A program made the translations under genes and the position numbers. A stretch of DNA of 64,000 bases, from contig NZ_JAFCJI010000002.1 of assembly GCF_018131105.1 (NCBI RefSeq), positions 434,001 through 498,000 of the forward strand, read 5' to 3'. Below the pieces are notes generated by a model. The model was not told the DNA's origin and made no database searches. It was given only the letters and a program-made list of their open reading frames with translations. This document shows positions 32,209 to 40,784 of the stretch, in pieces. The first letter of the stretch is position 1, and each line of letters begins with the position of its first letter. The stretch is from Bradyrhizobium manausense (GTDB lineage: Bacteria > Pseudomonadota > Alphaproteobacteria > Rhizobiales > Xanthobacteraceae).

Positions 32209-34491
32209 TTACTGCTCCCCGTACCGCAGGCGCCGATACAGCGCGCCGAGGATGTTGGAATAGTCGTCGGTCCAGACCCTCACCTTCTCGTCGGGGTCGG
32301 TCTCCTCCCATTGCTTGGAGGACGCGAGCTTGCCGACGTCATCCGCCTCGCGGGCGGAGATGACGACGTCGGTCGAGAAGATGTAATCGGCGTCGCGGCC
32401 CGAATCCTCGTCGTAGACCCAGCTCTTGAGATCGTTGGCGTCGGCAATCCCGACCACGACGGGCTCGAGATCGAGATGCCGGTTGGAGACGTGCATCACC
32501 ACGGCGCCGTGTGGCGCAAGCTTGTCCTTGTAGATCTTCATCGCCTCTTCGGTCGCCAGATGAATCGGGATCGCATCCGATGAATAGGCATCGACAATGA
32601 TGAGGTCGTAGACGCCATCCGGCTCCCTCGCGAAGGTGAGCCGCGCGTCCCCGATCACCGGTTTCAGGCCCGGCTGACAGCTCGAGATGTAACGGAAGTT
32701 CTTCGGGTCGCTCGCGGCATCGACCATGGACTGATCGATCTCGAAAAACTTCCAGTCCTCACCTGGCTCGGCCGCGCAGGCGAGCGTGCCCGATCCGACA
32801 CCGATCGCCGCAACCTTCAACGGGGCGCCCTTGCGCTCGCGGATCGCGGTGATGGCCTGACCGATGCCGCCATCCTTGTGGTAGTAGGTGATCGGCTCGG
32901 GCCGGCCGGTGACCGGCGTGCCGTCATTGTTGCGGAAGCGCTCGGCACCGTGAATCGTGGTGCCGTGCATGAGCACGTGGAAATAGCCGCCGGGCGTCAC
33001 CACGATCTTGTGCACGCCGAAGAAGCTGCGCACCGTGGTGACCCGCCCCTCATCGGCCGGATAGATCCGCGTCAACGCCAGCGCCAGCGCGACGGTGGCA
33101 AAGATCTTCCAGCGCCCGGCATTGATCGCCAAAGCCAGAAGCGCTCCGAGCGCGCCGACGGCGCTGGCAACCCAGACGCGGTGATCCTCGAACCAGGTCG
33201 AGAAATCTCCCGTCACGTAAGACGGCGCAACCAGCGCTACCGCGAGCACGGCCAGCGCCAGCCAATACCATTTCACGACGTCAGCGAAGCGCTCATTCGC
33301 CGACGGCCGGCACAGCGCGGCGAGCGCGACCAGGATCGGATATTCGGCGATCCATGAAAAGGTGAAGGGCGCCACGAGGCCGGCAAAGAGACCGCCGACC
33401 ATGCCGCCGAACGACAGCGCGACGTAGAATCCGGTGAGATATTTGGCGGCGGGGCGAGTCCGTGCCAATTCGCCATGGCAGGCCATGGCAATGACGAAGA
33501 AGCAGAGCTGATGGCCGCCGAGCGTCAGCAGCAGATTCTGTTCGCCGCCGAAGGCGAGCAGGAAGATGACGCCCGCGATCGCCACCGGCTGGAGCATCAG
33601 CATCCATTTGTGCGGCAATAGCGGCCGCGACTGAAACACCACCACCCATGTCAGGAGGTACAGCGACAGCGGCAGCACCCACAGCAGCGGCGCCGCCGCG
33701 ACGTCGGTCGAGATGTGTGCGGTGACCGCGATGAGCAGGCCTGACGGCACCGCGGCGAGAAAGATCCAGCGCAGCCGCGTCACAAGCCCAGGTGCCGGCG
33801 CGTTGACGTTTTCCGCCTGCGTATCAGTCACAGCCAGTTTCGGCGAACGCAACAGCAGCACGCCGCAGGCCGCGATCAGCACGATCAAAAGACCATAGCC
33901 GCCGGTCCAGAGCCGGTTCTGCGTATGCAGCGTGAACATCGGCTCCAGCAGAAACGGATATGACAACAGGGCGAGGAAGCTGCCGATATTGGAGGACGCA
34001 TAGAGGAAGTACGGATCATGACCATCAGGATGACCGGTGCGAACGAACCAGGCTTGCAGCAGCGGATTGTTGGCAGCGAGCGCAAAGAACGGCAGGCCGA
34101 TCGACATCACGAACAGGCCGAGCAGCCAGACCGCGTAGCCGGACGCGGGCGGCTCGCCATAGGCGCTGGCGATGCCGAGCGGCAGCGTGACGAAGGCTGC
34201 GATCAGCAGTACCAGGTGCACCACCACCGGAACCACGCGACTTTTGATCTGCATGAGGAGATGTGCATAGGCATAACCCGCCAGCAGCAGCGACTGGAAA
34301 AACACCATCGCCACCGACCATACCGCCGGCGACCCGCCGAGCCGCGGCAGCACCATTTTCGTGAACAGCGGCTGCACCGAGAACAGCAGGAGCGCGCTGA
34401 CGAAGATCGCGGCGGTGTAGACCGTCAGGAGCAGCCGGTTGCGCGACGAGGACGGCTGCTCCGTGACGGCGGGTTGCACGATCGAATCCAT
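32209..34491 (-). CDS. Membrane-fused spermidine synthase-like protein
   Basis: 760 residues. The N-terminal ~500 residues form at least 12 hydrophobic segments with MFS-like blocks (LLFSVQPLFTKMVLPRLGGSPAVWSVAMVFFQSLLLAGYAYAHLLM). The C-terminal ~200 residues form a spermidine-synthase-like Rossmann domain: VAAIGVGSGTLACAAEPG, FFEIDQSMVDAA, VIGDARLTFA, DLIIVDAYSSDAIPIHLATEEAM. The D-A-Y-S-S motif occupies the polyamine aminopropyltransferase active-site position, but substrate residues differ and no SAM decarboxylase gene is nearby. ATG 34491 has GGAG 6 bases upstream. A membrane-linked aminopropyl or methyl transfer role is inference. Confidence 0.85.
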   Translation of the reverse strand: MDSIVQPAVTEQPSSSRNRLLLTVYTAAIFVSALLLFSVQPLFTKMVLPRLGGSPAVWSVAMVFFQSLLLAGYAYAHLLMQIKSRVVPVVVHLVLLIAAFVTLPLGIASAYGEPPASGYAVWLLGLFVMSIGLPFFALAANNPLLQAWFVRTGHPDGHDPYFLYASSNIGSFLALLSYPFLLEPMFTLHTQNRLWTGGYGLLIVLIAACGVLLLRSPKLAVTDTQAENVNAPAPGLVTRLRWIFLAAVPSGLLIAVTAHISTDVAAAPLLWVLPLSLYLLTWVVVFQSRPLLPHKWMLMLQPVAIAGVIFLLAFGGEQNLLLTLGGHQLCFFVIAMACHGELARTRPAAKYLTGFYVALSFGGMVGGLFAGLVAPFTFSWIAEYPILVALAALCRPSANERFADVVKWYWLALAVLAVALVAPSYVTGDFSTWFEDHRVWVASAVGALGALLALAINAGRWKIFATVALALALTRIYPADEGRVTTVRSFFGVHKIVVTPGGYFHVLMHGTTIHGAERFRNNDGTPVTGRPEPITYYHKDGGIGQAITAIRERKGAPLKVAAIGVGSGTLACAAEPGEDWKFFEIDQSMVDAASDPKNFRYISSCQPGLKPVIGDARLTFAREPDGVYDLIIVDAYSSDAIPIHLATEEAMKIYKDKLAPHGAVVMHVSNRHLDLEPVVVGIADANDLKSWVYDEDSGRDADYIFSTDVVISAREADDVGKLASSKQWEETDPDEKVRVWTDDYSNILGALYRRLRYGEQ

Positions 34492-34605
34492 GGGAGCTCC
34501 GGCATTCCTCCGGCGGGCGCCGGGCGCGTGCAATGGAGCACATGGCACGTGAACCGGCAATAAATGCTGTCGTGGTGTTGCGGCCGAGGCTCGCTGATAT
34601 ACAAC

Positions 34606-34684
34606 GGTCATTCCAGGGCGCACGACGTGCGAACGTGGAATCTCGAGATCCTTGGTCTGGTGCTTCGGACCATCCCGGAATGAC
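34606..34684. repeat. Extragenic palindromic element, family C
   Basis: A run with mirrored ends CGGTCATTCCAGGG... and ...CATCCCGGAATGAC, enclosing further short dyads such as GGAATCTCGAGATCC. It has the look of the rhizobial mosaic extragenic repeats. It lies in the 215-bp divergent region between the spermidine-synthase-like gene and the phytoene-desaturase-like gene. Coordinates approximate. Confidence 0.65.
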
Positions 34685-34706
34685 TGCGGAAAGCCTTGAA
34701 TTACTC

Positions 34707-36317
34707 ATGACCGAAACCGACGTCGTCATCATTGGCGCTGGCCATAACGGCCTCACCTGCGCGGCCTATCTCGCGAAGGCGGGCTTGCGCGTCCATGTCG
34801 TCGAACGCCGCAAGGTGGTCGGCGGGGCCGCAGTCACGGAGGAGTTTCATCCGGGCTTTCGCAACTCGGTCGCGGCCTACACCGTGAGCCTGCTCAATCC
34901 GCAGGTCATCCGTGATCTGGGTCTTGCCGAGCAAGGCCTTCGCGTGGTCGAACGGCGCGCGCAGAACTTTCTGCCGGCGCCCGACGGCAACTACCTCCTC
35001 ACCGGCGAGGGCCGAACGAAAGCCTCCGTCGCGCGGCTCAGCGCGCGCGATGCCGCCACGCTCGACGGTTTTTCGCGCGAGCTCGAGGACATCGCCGACG
35101 TGCTGCGGCAGTTCGTGCTGCGCGCGCCGCCGAACCTGCTCGCCAGTTTTGGCATTGGCGCCATCCGCGAGGCCGCGAACGCGTTGACGACGGCCAACAT
35201 CCTGCGGGGGCTCACGCTGGAGCAGAGCCGCAGCCTGCTCGATCTCTTCACCCGGTCCGCCGGCGAGATGCTGGATGAGCGGTTCGAGCACGATCTCGTC
35301 AAGGCGCTGTTCGGCTTCGACGCCATCGTCGGCAATTATGCGAGCCCTTATGCCGCCGGCTCGGCCTATGTGATGCTGCACCACGCCTTCGGCGAGGTGA
35401 ACGGCAAGAAGGGCGTCTGGGGCCACGCCATCGGCGGCATGGGCGCGATCACGCAGGCGATGGCGCGCGCCGCGCGCGCCCGCGGCGTCACGATCGACCT
35501 TGATGCCGGCGTGCGCGAGGTGATCGTCGAGCGCGACCGCGCCGTCGGCGTGGTGCTGGAGAACGGAACGAATATTCGCGCCAAATATGTCGCGGCCAAC
35601 GTCAATCCAAAGCTGCTCTACACCCGGCTGATCGCTGCCGACGCGCTACCCCAGGATTTTCTCGCTCGCATCCGTCACTGGAAGAATGGCTCCGGCACCT
35701 TCCGCATGAATCTGGCGCTGGACCGCCTGCCCTCGTTCACGGCGTTGCCAGGCGAAGGCGATCACCTCACCTCCGGCATCATCCTCGCGCCAAGCCTCGG
35801 CTACATGGACCGTGCCTATCTCGATGCGCAGGCGCAGGGCTGGAGCCGTCAGCCGATCGTCGAGATGCTGATCCCCTCGACGCTCGACGACACGCTCGCG
35901 CCTGCGGGGCAGCACGTCGCGAGCCTGTTCTGCCAGCACGTCGCCCCGGAGCTTCCCGACGGCAAATCCTGGGACGACCATCGCGAGGAGGTCGCCGATC
36001 TCATGATCGCAACGGTGGAGAGCTACGCCCCCGGCTTTGCCTCGAGCGTGCTCGGCCGCGAGATCCTCTCCCCGCTCGATCTGGAGCGGCAATTCGGCCT
36101 GCTAGGGGGCGACATCTTCCACGGCGCGCTGACGCTGAACCAGCTGTTCTCGGCACGGCCGATGCTCGGTCATGCCGATTATCGCGGACCGCTGAAGGGC
36201 CTCTATCATTGCGGCTCCGGCGCCCATCCCGGCGGCGGCGTCACCGGCGCCCCCGGCCACAACGCCGCGCAGGCGATCTTGCGAGATCACCGCAGCCTGT
36301 TCGCAAGCCGTGGATAG
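34707..36317 (+). CDS. FAD-dependent phytoene desaturase-like oxidoreductase (PYROXD2-like)
   Basis: 536 residues. FAD-binding dinucleotide motif VVIIGAGHNGLTCAAYLAKAGLRVHVVERR, the follow-on GGAAVTEEFHPGFRNSV, a middle substrate domain, and the C-terminal FAD signature GLYHCGSGAHPGGGVTGAPGHNAAQAI. This matches the CrtI-related branch including mammalian PYROXD2, not the classical carotenoid desaturases: no crt genes are nearby and the length and motifs differ. The substrate is unknown. An upstream in-frame ATG (34680) exists. The following DNA was the target of the mobile element. Confidence 0.85.
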   Translation: MTETDVVIIGAGHNGLTCAAYLAKAGLRVHVVERRKVVGGAAVTEEFHPGFRNSVAAYTVSLLNPQVIRDLGLAEQGLRVVERRAQNFLPAPDGNYLLTGEGRTKASVARLSARDAATLDGFSRELEDIADVLRQFVLRAPPNLLASFGIGAIREAANALTTANILRGLTLEQSRSLLDLFTRSAGEMLDERFEHDLVKALFGFDAIVGNYASPYAAGSAYVMLHHAFGEVNGKKGVWGHAIGGMGAITQAMARAARARGVTIDLDAGVREVIVERDRAVGVVLENGTNIRAKYVAANVNPKLLYTRLIAADALPQDFLARIRHWKNGSGTFRMNLALDRLPSFTALPGEGDHLTSGIILAPSLGYMDRAYLDAQAQGWSRQPIVEMLIPSTLDDTLAPAGQHVASLFCQHVAPELPDGKSWDDHREEVADLMIATVESYAPGFASSVLGREILSPLDLERQFGLLGGDIFHGALTLNQLFSARPMLGHADYRGPLKGLYHCGSGAHPGGGVTGAPGHNAAQAILRDHRSLFASRG

Positions 36318-36358
36318 GTCTGTGGATGGACTGTGGACAGGCCTGTTGGCAGGGCTGT

Positions 36359-36366
36359 GACGAAGC
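36359..36366. repeat. Target site duplication, left copy
   Basis: GACGAAGC, identical to the 8 bases at 41058-41065. The two copies flank the mobile element exactly, next to its terminal inverted repeats; joining them restores a continuous ancestral sequence. Confidence 0.9.
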
Positions 36367-36385
36367 GGTAGTGTCTCAGTTTGAA
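36367..36385. repeat. Left terminal inverted repeat
   Basis: GGTAGTGTCTCAGTTTGAA; the reverse complement of the right end at 41039-41057, 19 of 19 identical. The stop codon of the ParA-like gene follows 1 bp after it. Confidence 0.92.
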
Positions 36386-36386
36386 T

Positions 36387-37406
36387 TTAGATGCCTGTGC
36401 GCTTGATGATCTCTGCGGCGATATCGTCGAATTCTGCTTTTGCCTCGTCCACCTGTGGATAGTGGCCGGGGTTCACTTTGCCTCGAAGTTTTCCGATACC
36501 AACGCCGAACTTCTGGGCTTCAGGGGCGAGGCTGTGGAAGTGCTTGACGCCGCCGACCTTGTTCCCGCTACCATGAGGAACTAATTTCGGATTAATAGCA
36601 GCAAGATCTTTGATAATGCGGTCTCGCACCCGCGGCGCAATTTTCTTCTCCCAGTCAGCATGTGGAGATGAGGCGTTACGACCGGCGTTCACCTTGAACG
36701 CAGAGGTGATGTAGCCGAGATAGCTGGGCTGGCCACTGAAAACCCGCTTCTTGTCAGCGGGGGAGGCCAGGTTCAATACGGTCTGCCAATCCGTGATCCA
36801 CTTTGCCATTGCCCTACCCACGGTCGAGAGTGCTCGCAGTGAGAATAGGTCGGCGGCTACAGGTGTTATGAAGTAATCACAATCGAGAAGAATGGCCCGA
36901 TTAAGTGCGCCAACGTTTGGCCCCACGTCATAGAAGCAGACATCAGCCTTCACACTTTGTCCGGCCTTATCTGCCACTTGTGCAAGTGCTGTCGTGATGT
37001 CGTAGCCACGCGTTCGTCGCGCGAAACACTCAGTCCATGCCTCAGGCAGAACCTCTTCATAGTCTGACAAGAGCACATCTCCGGCCAACAGAAATAGGCC
37101 GCCACCTAAATCAATCTCTGGGATTGCGGCAATGCCACCACGGCCGTCAACGACCGGCTTGACTGCTGACCACAAGGTCTCGCCCTTGCCGTCTTCGCCA
37201 GATTCCCCGAGCATTTCTTCTAGGTCGGATTCATTCAAATAGAACGATGTCAGATTGCACTGGGGGTCAGCATCTACCAGCAACACCTTTTTCCCCCGAT
37301 CGACGAGCGCATCCGCGATGTTGACCGTCAGTGTGGTTTTTCCAACGCCGCCCTTGTGGTTGAAAAGAGCAACCTTAATCATGCCCGTACCCTTTTTTGA
37401 TGCCAT
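36387..37406 (-). CDS. ParA/MinD-type P-loop ATPase (element passenger)
   Basis: 339 residues from ATG 37406, which has AGAGAGG just upstream. Deviant Walker A KGGVGKTT (18-25), VLLVDADPQCNLT, DVCFYDVGPNVGALNRAILLDCDYFITPVAADLFSLRAL. The architecture is that of ParA family ATPases with a ~90-residue C-terminal extension (GYITSAFKVNAGR..., DRIIKDLAAINPKLVP). ParA proteins normally segregate plasmids with a ParB and parS, but no ParB-like gene lies in the element, so it may act in transposition, stability or regulation. Gene ends within 20 bp of the element's left end. On the same strand as, and downstream of, the transposase. Confidence 0.88.
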   Translation of the reverse strand: MASKKGTGMIKVALFNHKGGVGKTTLTVNIADALVDRGKKVLLVDADPQCNLTSFYLNESDLEEMLGESGEDGKGETLWSAVKPVVDGRGGIAAIPEIDLGGGLFLLAGDVLLSDYEEVLPEAWTECFARRTRGYDITTALAQVADKAGQSVKADVCFYDVGPNVGALNRAILLDCDYFITPVAADLFSLRALSTVGRAMAKWITDWQTVLNLASPADKKRVFSGQPSYLGYITSAFKVNAGRNASSPHADWEKKIAPRVRDRIIKDLAAINPKLVPHGSGNKVGGVKHFHSLAPEAQKFGVGIGKLRGKVNPGHYPQVDEAKAEFDDIAAEIIKRTGI

Positions 37407-37526
37407 CGCGACGCCTCTCTTCATCTATCGAGAGCTATATAAGCGCCGCAGAATCCCCGTACAAACTTATAGTCTAACAGCGGAAAAGTTTTCTGGTAGC
37501 GCCAGGGTGCGGCTTCAACCAGTACT

Positions 37527-38411
37527 TTAGTCGGCCGAAATGGCTTCCCGCTTCTTGTAGGGGCCGCGTACAGCCGGGACTGGATTTGCGGCATCGATCA
37601 GTTCAACCACGTCCGTCATCTTCATGACGCGGTCGATCAATCCCGCAGCCATTGCCGGGGTCGCGCCAAGCGTCTTGTGGACACGGCAGAAGTTGTAGAA
37701 CACAAAGTAGAGCGCCAAGGCGTGGCAATGGTTCTCGAACTTCTTGCTGAATGCGTTGGTGAGGCGGGTGAACCGGCGCATTGACATGCGCATGGTCAGG
37801 TTCTGGCGCTCCACGAATGACGTATTGATAAGGTCCGGGTCAGGGTTGCCCATGATCGGGTTCTTGATCGCGCCGATACACTTGGGCGGGCTGTAGCGAC
37901 CGGCGCCAGCATAGTCCGTCGCGAAAATCTTGTTCAGCATTGCATAGTCGGCATCGAAATCGACGGCGGCCACGGCCTTCAAATATGCCTTGTGGCCGTC
38001 CGTGGTGAGCTGAACCTTATTGGCGAGCCGGGCCTTCAAGTCGCCCATGAACGCAATGCCGGTGTGCTGGCTGCGGTCGCCAACGTGCCAAGACACGATC
38101 AGCTTGGAATCGGCATCCAGCGCCGTCCACGTCCAAACGTCGCCAGCGGCCTCAGGGGCGGCCTTGGCGAACTTGACATTCTTCTGCTTGGCATAGGCGA
38201 ACGACCAAATCTCATCGCACTGGACGGCCTTGGCAGTCACGCCACGCACCGTCTCGTCATGGAAGCGAGCGCAAGCCAGCCCGGCGTCAATTAGAAGCTT
38301 GGAAACCGTGTTGATCGAGACCCCAGTGATCCGGGAGATCGACCGCATGGATGAACCCTCGCAGAGCATCTGGAGGATTTGAACGCGCGTTTGGAGGGGC
38401 AGCTTGTTCAT
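37527..38411 (-). CDS. IS1-like family transposase
   Basis: 294 residues from ATG 38411. N-terminal HTH (MNKLPLQTRVQILQMLCEGSS.RSISRITGVSINTVSKLL), then a DDE domain: CDEIWSF with the first Asp, LTTDGHKAY with the second, and FVERQNLTMRMSMRRFTRLTNAF with the Glu, the typical IS1 NLT.R...R pattern. It ends GPYKKREAISAD. Single-ORF form, unlike the frameshifted InsAB' of classical IS1. All three acidic residues are intact, so it may be active. It is the only transposase in the element and probably acts on the 19-bp ends. Confidence 0.9.
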   Translation of the reverse strand: MNKLPLQTRVQILQMLCEGSSMRSISRITGVSINTVSKLLIDAGLACARFHDETVRGVTAKAVQCDEIWSFAYAKQKNVKFAKAAPEAAGDVWTWTALDADSKLIVSWHVGDRSQHTGIAFMGDLKARLANKVQLTTDGHKAYLKAVAAVDFDADYAMLNKIFATDYAGAGRYSPPKCIGAIKNPIMGNPDPDLINTSFVERQNLTMRMSMRRFTRLTNAFSKKFENHCHALALYFVFYNFCRVHKTLGATPAMAAGLIDRVMKMTDVVELIDAANPVPAVRGPYKKREAISAD

Positions 38412-38485
38412 AGGAGGAACCCTACCAAACCATTTCAATATGTCAAGCATATAGTTCAGATTGGTTCATTGATACAATCTAGCTA

Positions 38486-38514
38486 TTGACATCCTCGCAG
38501 TCAGGATTCATATT
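38486..38514 (+). promoter_or_regulatory. Candidate promoter of the toxin-antitoxin operon
   Basis: TTGACA, 17-base spacer, CATATT. The -10 box ends 9 bases before the ATG of the HigB-like gene, so the mRNA would have almost no leader, which agrees with the missing ribosome site. It lies in the divergent gap between the transposase and the toxin. Confidence 0.5.
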
Positions 38515-38523
38515 CTGGTCGGT

Positions 38524-38814
38524 ATGAAGATCGAGTTCGCCGACCAGCACCTCGCACTCATACTGACGGACCAGGCCCATAAGCTTGGTCTGCCCCTCGG
38601 CGTTACAAAATCATGCCGCGATAAGCTGCACGCGATCATGAACGCATCTTCGGAACTGACACTGAGAAACATGCGGAGCCTTCGCTACAAAAAGCTGGAA
38701 GGATCGGAGCTGAGACAAATCAGGATCAATGAGCAGTATCGCATCCGCTTCAAGCTGGATGACGGCACAAAGCCACCAACAATAATCGTTACCTTTATTG
38801 GCGATCCGCATTGA
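38524..38814 (+). CDS. HigB/RelE-superfamily toxin (element passenger)
   Basis: 96 residues. MKIEFADQHLALILTD, then KLHAIMNASSELTLRNMRSLRYKKLEGSELRQIRINEQYRIRFKLDDG and ending VTFIGDPH: this is the plasmid-maintenance-killer (HigB) fold, with LEG, INEQYRIRF and the final .GDPH/DYH motif. HigB toxins cut mRNA on translating ribosomes. The antitoxin-like gene starts 13 bp downstream, giving the toxin-first order typical of higBA. Starts next to a leaderless-type promoter. Confidence 0.85.
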   Translation: MKIEFADQHLALILTDQAHKLGLPLGVTKSCRDKLHAIMNASSELTLRNMRSLRYKKLEGSELRQIRINEQYRIRFKLDDGTKPPTIIVTFIGDPH

Positions 38815-38827
38815 GCCGGAGGGATAG

Positions 38828-39943
38828 ATGAACAGCTTTGATTATGAGGTGCCCCTTCCCGGCATGTACATCCAAGAGGAACTAGATGCGCGCGAGTGGT
38901 CTCAGCGCGATTTGGCTTTTATCCTTGGAATCGAAGAAGCGGCACTTAACAAGATCATCAAGGGCAAGACTGGCATTAGCGTCGAAATGTCAAAGGCGCT
39001 CGCCGTCGCCTTCGATATCGACGCGGACTTTTTTTCAAACCTTCAAAAATCATACGACCTTGCGCATTCGGCCGCGCCTGATCCGGCTATCGCGAGGCGC
39101 GCGTTACTGCAATCAAAGTACCCTGCTCGCGAGATGATCAAGCGAGATTGGATCAAGAATGCGAACGTGGACCGTTTGGAGCAACAGCTAGAACGGTTTT
39201 TCCGCACCGCCAATGATAACAACGTTGCCCCCCTCCGGCATGTGGCAAAGAAAACAAATGCTGGAGAAAGCCCAACCCCCATACAAGAGGCGTGGCTTTA
39301 CCGAGTAATGCAAATCGCTGAAGCGATGGATTGCAAGCCTTACTCAAGTCGCGCACTGTCGAACGCTGCCCTTGTGCTGAAGGATCTAATGCTTGATCCT
39401 TCGGATGTTGCGAAGGTGCCCGATATTCTTGCGATGTGCGGGGTGAGATTTGTACTTGTCGAAGGCCTGCCCAATGCAAAAATAGACGGCGTTTGCTTAT
39501 GGCTCGATGATACTCGCCCAGTTGTTGGCATGACGTTGCGTCACGACCGGATAGATAACTTCTGGTTTGTGCTCTGGCATGAGCTTTGCCACGTCATGAA
39601 CAACGATGGGAAAGAAGAGGCCATTATCGATTTAGAACTAAACGGGGAGAAAACTACCGATAACGCGGAGGAGCGGGAAGCCAACCGCTACGCTGCTAAT
39701 CAGTGCATCAACGCCGGAGACCTAATCTCTTTTTGCGCTCGTCGAAATGGGTTCTTTTCGGAGCGCGATGTCGTGAACTTTGCCCAAATGCATAGGGTTC
39801 ACCCGGGCGTGGTTGTTGGCCAACTGCATAACCGCACCGGTCGCTTCAATCTGCTTCGAAAGTACCTTGTAAAAATTCGTGAGTACGTTCTGCCCGCGGC
39901 GACAATCGACGGGTGGGGCCACGTGGCTCCGGTAACGACCTAA
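38828..39943 (+). CDS. HigA-like antitoxin fused to an ImmA/IrrE-type metallopeptidase (element passenger)
   Basis: 371 residues. An XRE-type HTH of the HigA kind (about 13-70: YIQEELDAREWSQRDLAFILGIEEAALNKIIKGKTGISVEMSKALAVAF), a helical linker with RAND-like TANDNN, then a Zn-peptidase domain with FWFVLWHELCHVMNND (HELCH 251-255) and a downstream EREANRYA (Glu284 region), the third ligand pattern of ImmA/IrrE peptidases. HigA antitoxins are usually ~100 residues, so the peptidase is an extra domain. Such proteases can cleave repressors, so the fusion may control its own or a host regulator. Second gene of the toxin operon. Confidence 0.85.
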   Translation: MNSFDYEVPLPGMYIQEELDAREWSQRDLAFILGIEEAALNKIIKGKTGISVEMSKALAVAFDIDADFFSNLQKSYDLAHSAAPDPAIARRALLQSKYPAREMIKRDWIKNANVDRLEQQLERFFRTANDNNVAPLRHVAKKTNAGESPTPIQEAWLYRVMQIAEAMDCKPYSSRALSNAALVLKDLMLDPSDVAKVPDILAMCGVRFVLVEGLPNAKIDGVCLWLDDTRPVVGMTLRHDRIDNFWFVLWHELCHVMNNDGKEEAIIDLELNGEKTTDNAEEREANRYAANQCINAGDLISFCARRNGFFSERDVVNFAQMHRVHPGVVVGQLHNRTGRFNLLRKYLVKIREYVLPAATIDGWGHVAPVTT

Positions 39944-39956
39944 CGAGGAAATTCCA

Positions 39957-40511
39957 ATGAATAGACTTGTTGCGGTGCAGTTCCATGGTACCGAGCTTGT
40001 AGGTTTTCAGTCCGGCGAAACCGTCCTGATCGCTTTGAAGCCTATTGTTACTGCGATGGGCCTAAATTGGTCCGGCCAAGAGCAGCGCGTGAAGCGAGAC
40101 CCGGTGCTGAGAGAAGGGATATGTATGATGCATATGCCTTCTAACGGCGGTGCCCAGCGAACCTTGGCTATCCGGTTAGAGCTTCTGAATGGGTGGTTAT
40201 TCCGGATCGATAGTGGCCGAATCCGCGACGCTCGAATTCGCGAATTGGTTCAGCTTTACCAGCGCGAATGCTATTCTGTTCTTTATTCCCACTTTTCCGG
40301 CGAACGAGACAAAATCAAGCGCCAAGAAAACGAATCAGACAGTTTGAGCCTACGCTTAGTGACCGAGTGTCGGCACATCTGGGGAAACCGTAGCGCCGCA
40401 GAGCTATGGGAAAAGCGAGGACTGCCCAAAGTAGCGTCTATGGACGCTGCCTTTCGCCAGTATGATCTCTTCGAGACCTCAACCCTGGTTCCTGGGGCGG
40501 CTGCGGCCTAG
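39957..40511 (+). CDS. P22-type antirepressor N-terminal domain protein (element passenger)
   Basis: 184 residues. The N-terminal ~120 residues show the phage antirepressor layout: VAVQFHGTELVGFQ.GE.VLIALKPIVTAMGLNWSGQEQRVKRDPVL, RTLAIRLELLNGWLFRIDSGRIRDARIRELVQLYQRECYSVLYSHF. This is the P22_AR_N family, normally in prophages, where antirepressors inactivate the phage repressor. Here it follows the HigA-peptidase gene by 13 bp and may inhibit a repressor or act as a host-factor modulator. C-terminal 60 residues are unassigned. Confidence 0.85.
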   Translation: MNRLVAVQFHGTELVGFQSGETVLIALKPIVTAMGLNWSGQEQRVKRDPVLREGICMMHMPSNGGAQRTLAIRLELLNGWLFRIDSGRIRDARIRELVQLYQRECYSVLYSHFSGERDKIKRQENESDSLSLRLVTECRHIWGNRSAAELWEKRGLPKVASMDAAFRQYDLFETSTLVPGAAAA

Positions 40512-40732
40512 CCCTTCTTCCATCGCGCCGCCGCGGCGGCGCGCGCGATCTCTGATCGCTTTTCAGGAGATAGGGCCTCAAGCCTAGCCTTCGCCCCCTT
40601 AACGCCGCCCTTAGCGCGATTAGGAGCCTTTCCAACTGGCTCCTCAATCTCGCCAGTCGCAATCCGGCCAACCATGATGGCGGCTCCAATCACGTCACCG
40701 GGTCTGCGTTCGCCTTTGGGTCCTTTGGACAT
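40508..40732 (-). CDS. Small basic protein (element passenger)
   Basis: 74 residues from ATG 40732 (an in-frame extension to 40804 exists). Starts MSKGPKGERRPGDVIGAAIM; ends with GGVKGAKARLEALSPEKRSEIARAAAAARWKKG, the Lys/Ala-rich helix found in small DNA- or RNA-binding proteins of mobile elements. Opposite strand to its neighbours and overlapping the antirepressor stop by 4 bp. It may be a nucleoid-like protein; function unknown. Confidence 0.6.
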   Translation of the reverse strand: MSKGPKGERRPGDVIGAAIMVGRIATGEIEEPVGKAPNRAKGGVKGAKARLEALSPEKRSEIARAAAAARWKKG

Positions 40733-40784
40733 TCGAATAGGGTAAGTCTTGCCGGTAAGCTTCGCAAGGGAGGGCTTCGCTGTG

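Noticed and set aside
36303..36366. Chromosome replication origin
   Set aside because: The TGTGGA words are degenerate DnaA-like boxes only, and there is no dnaA, hemE or other origin-linked gene near.
37407..38523. A separate nested IS around the transposase
   Set aside because: I saw no second pair of inverted repeats or target duplication close to the transposase; the only pair found is the outer one.
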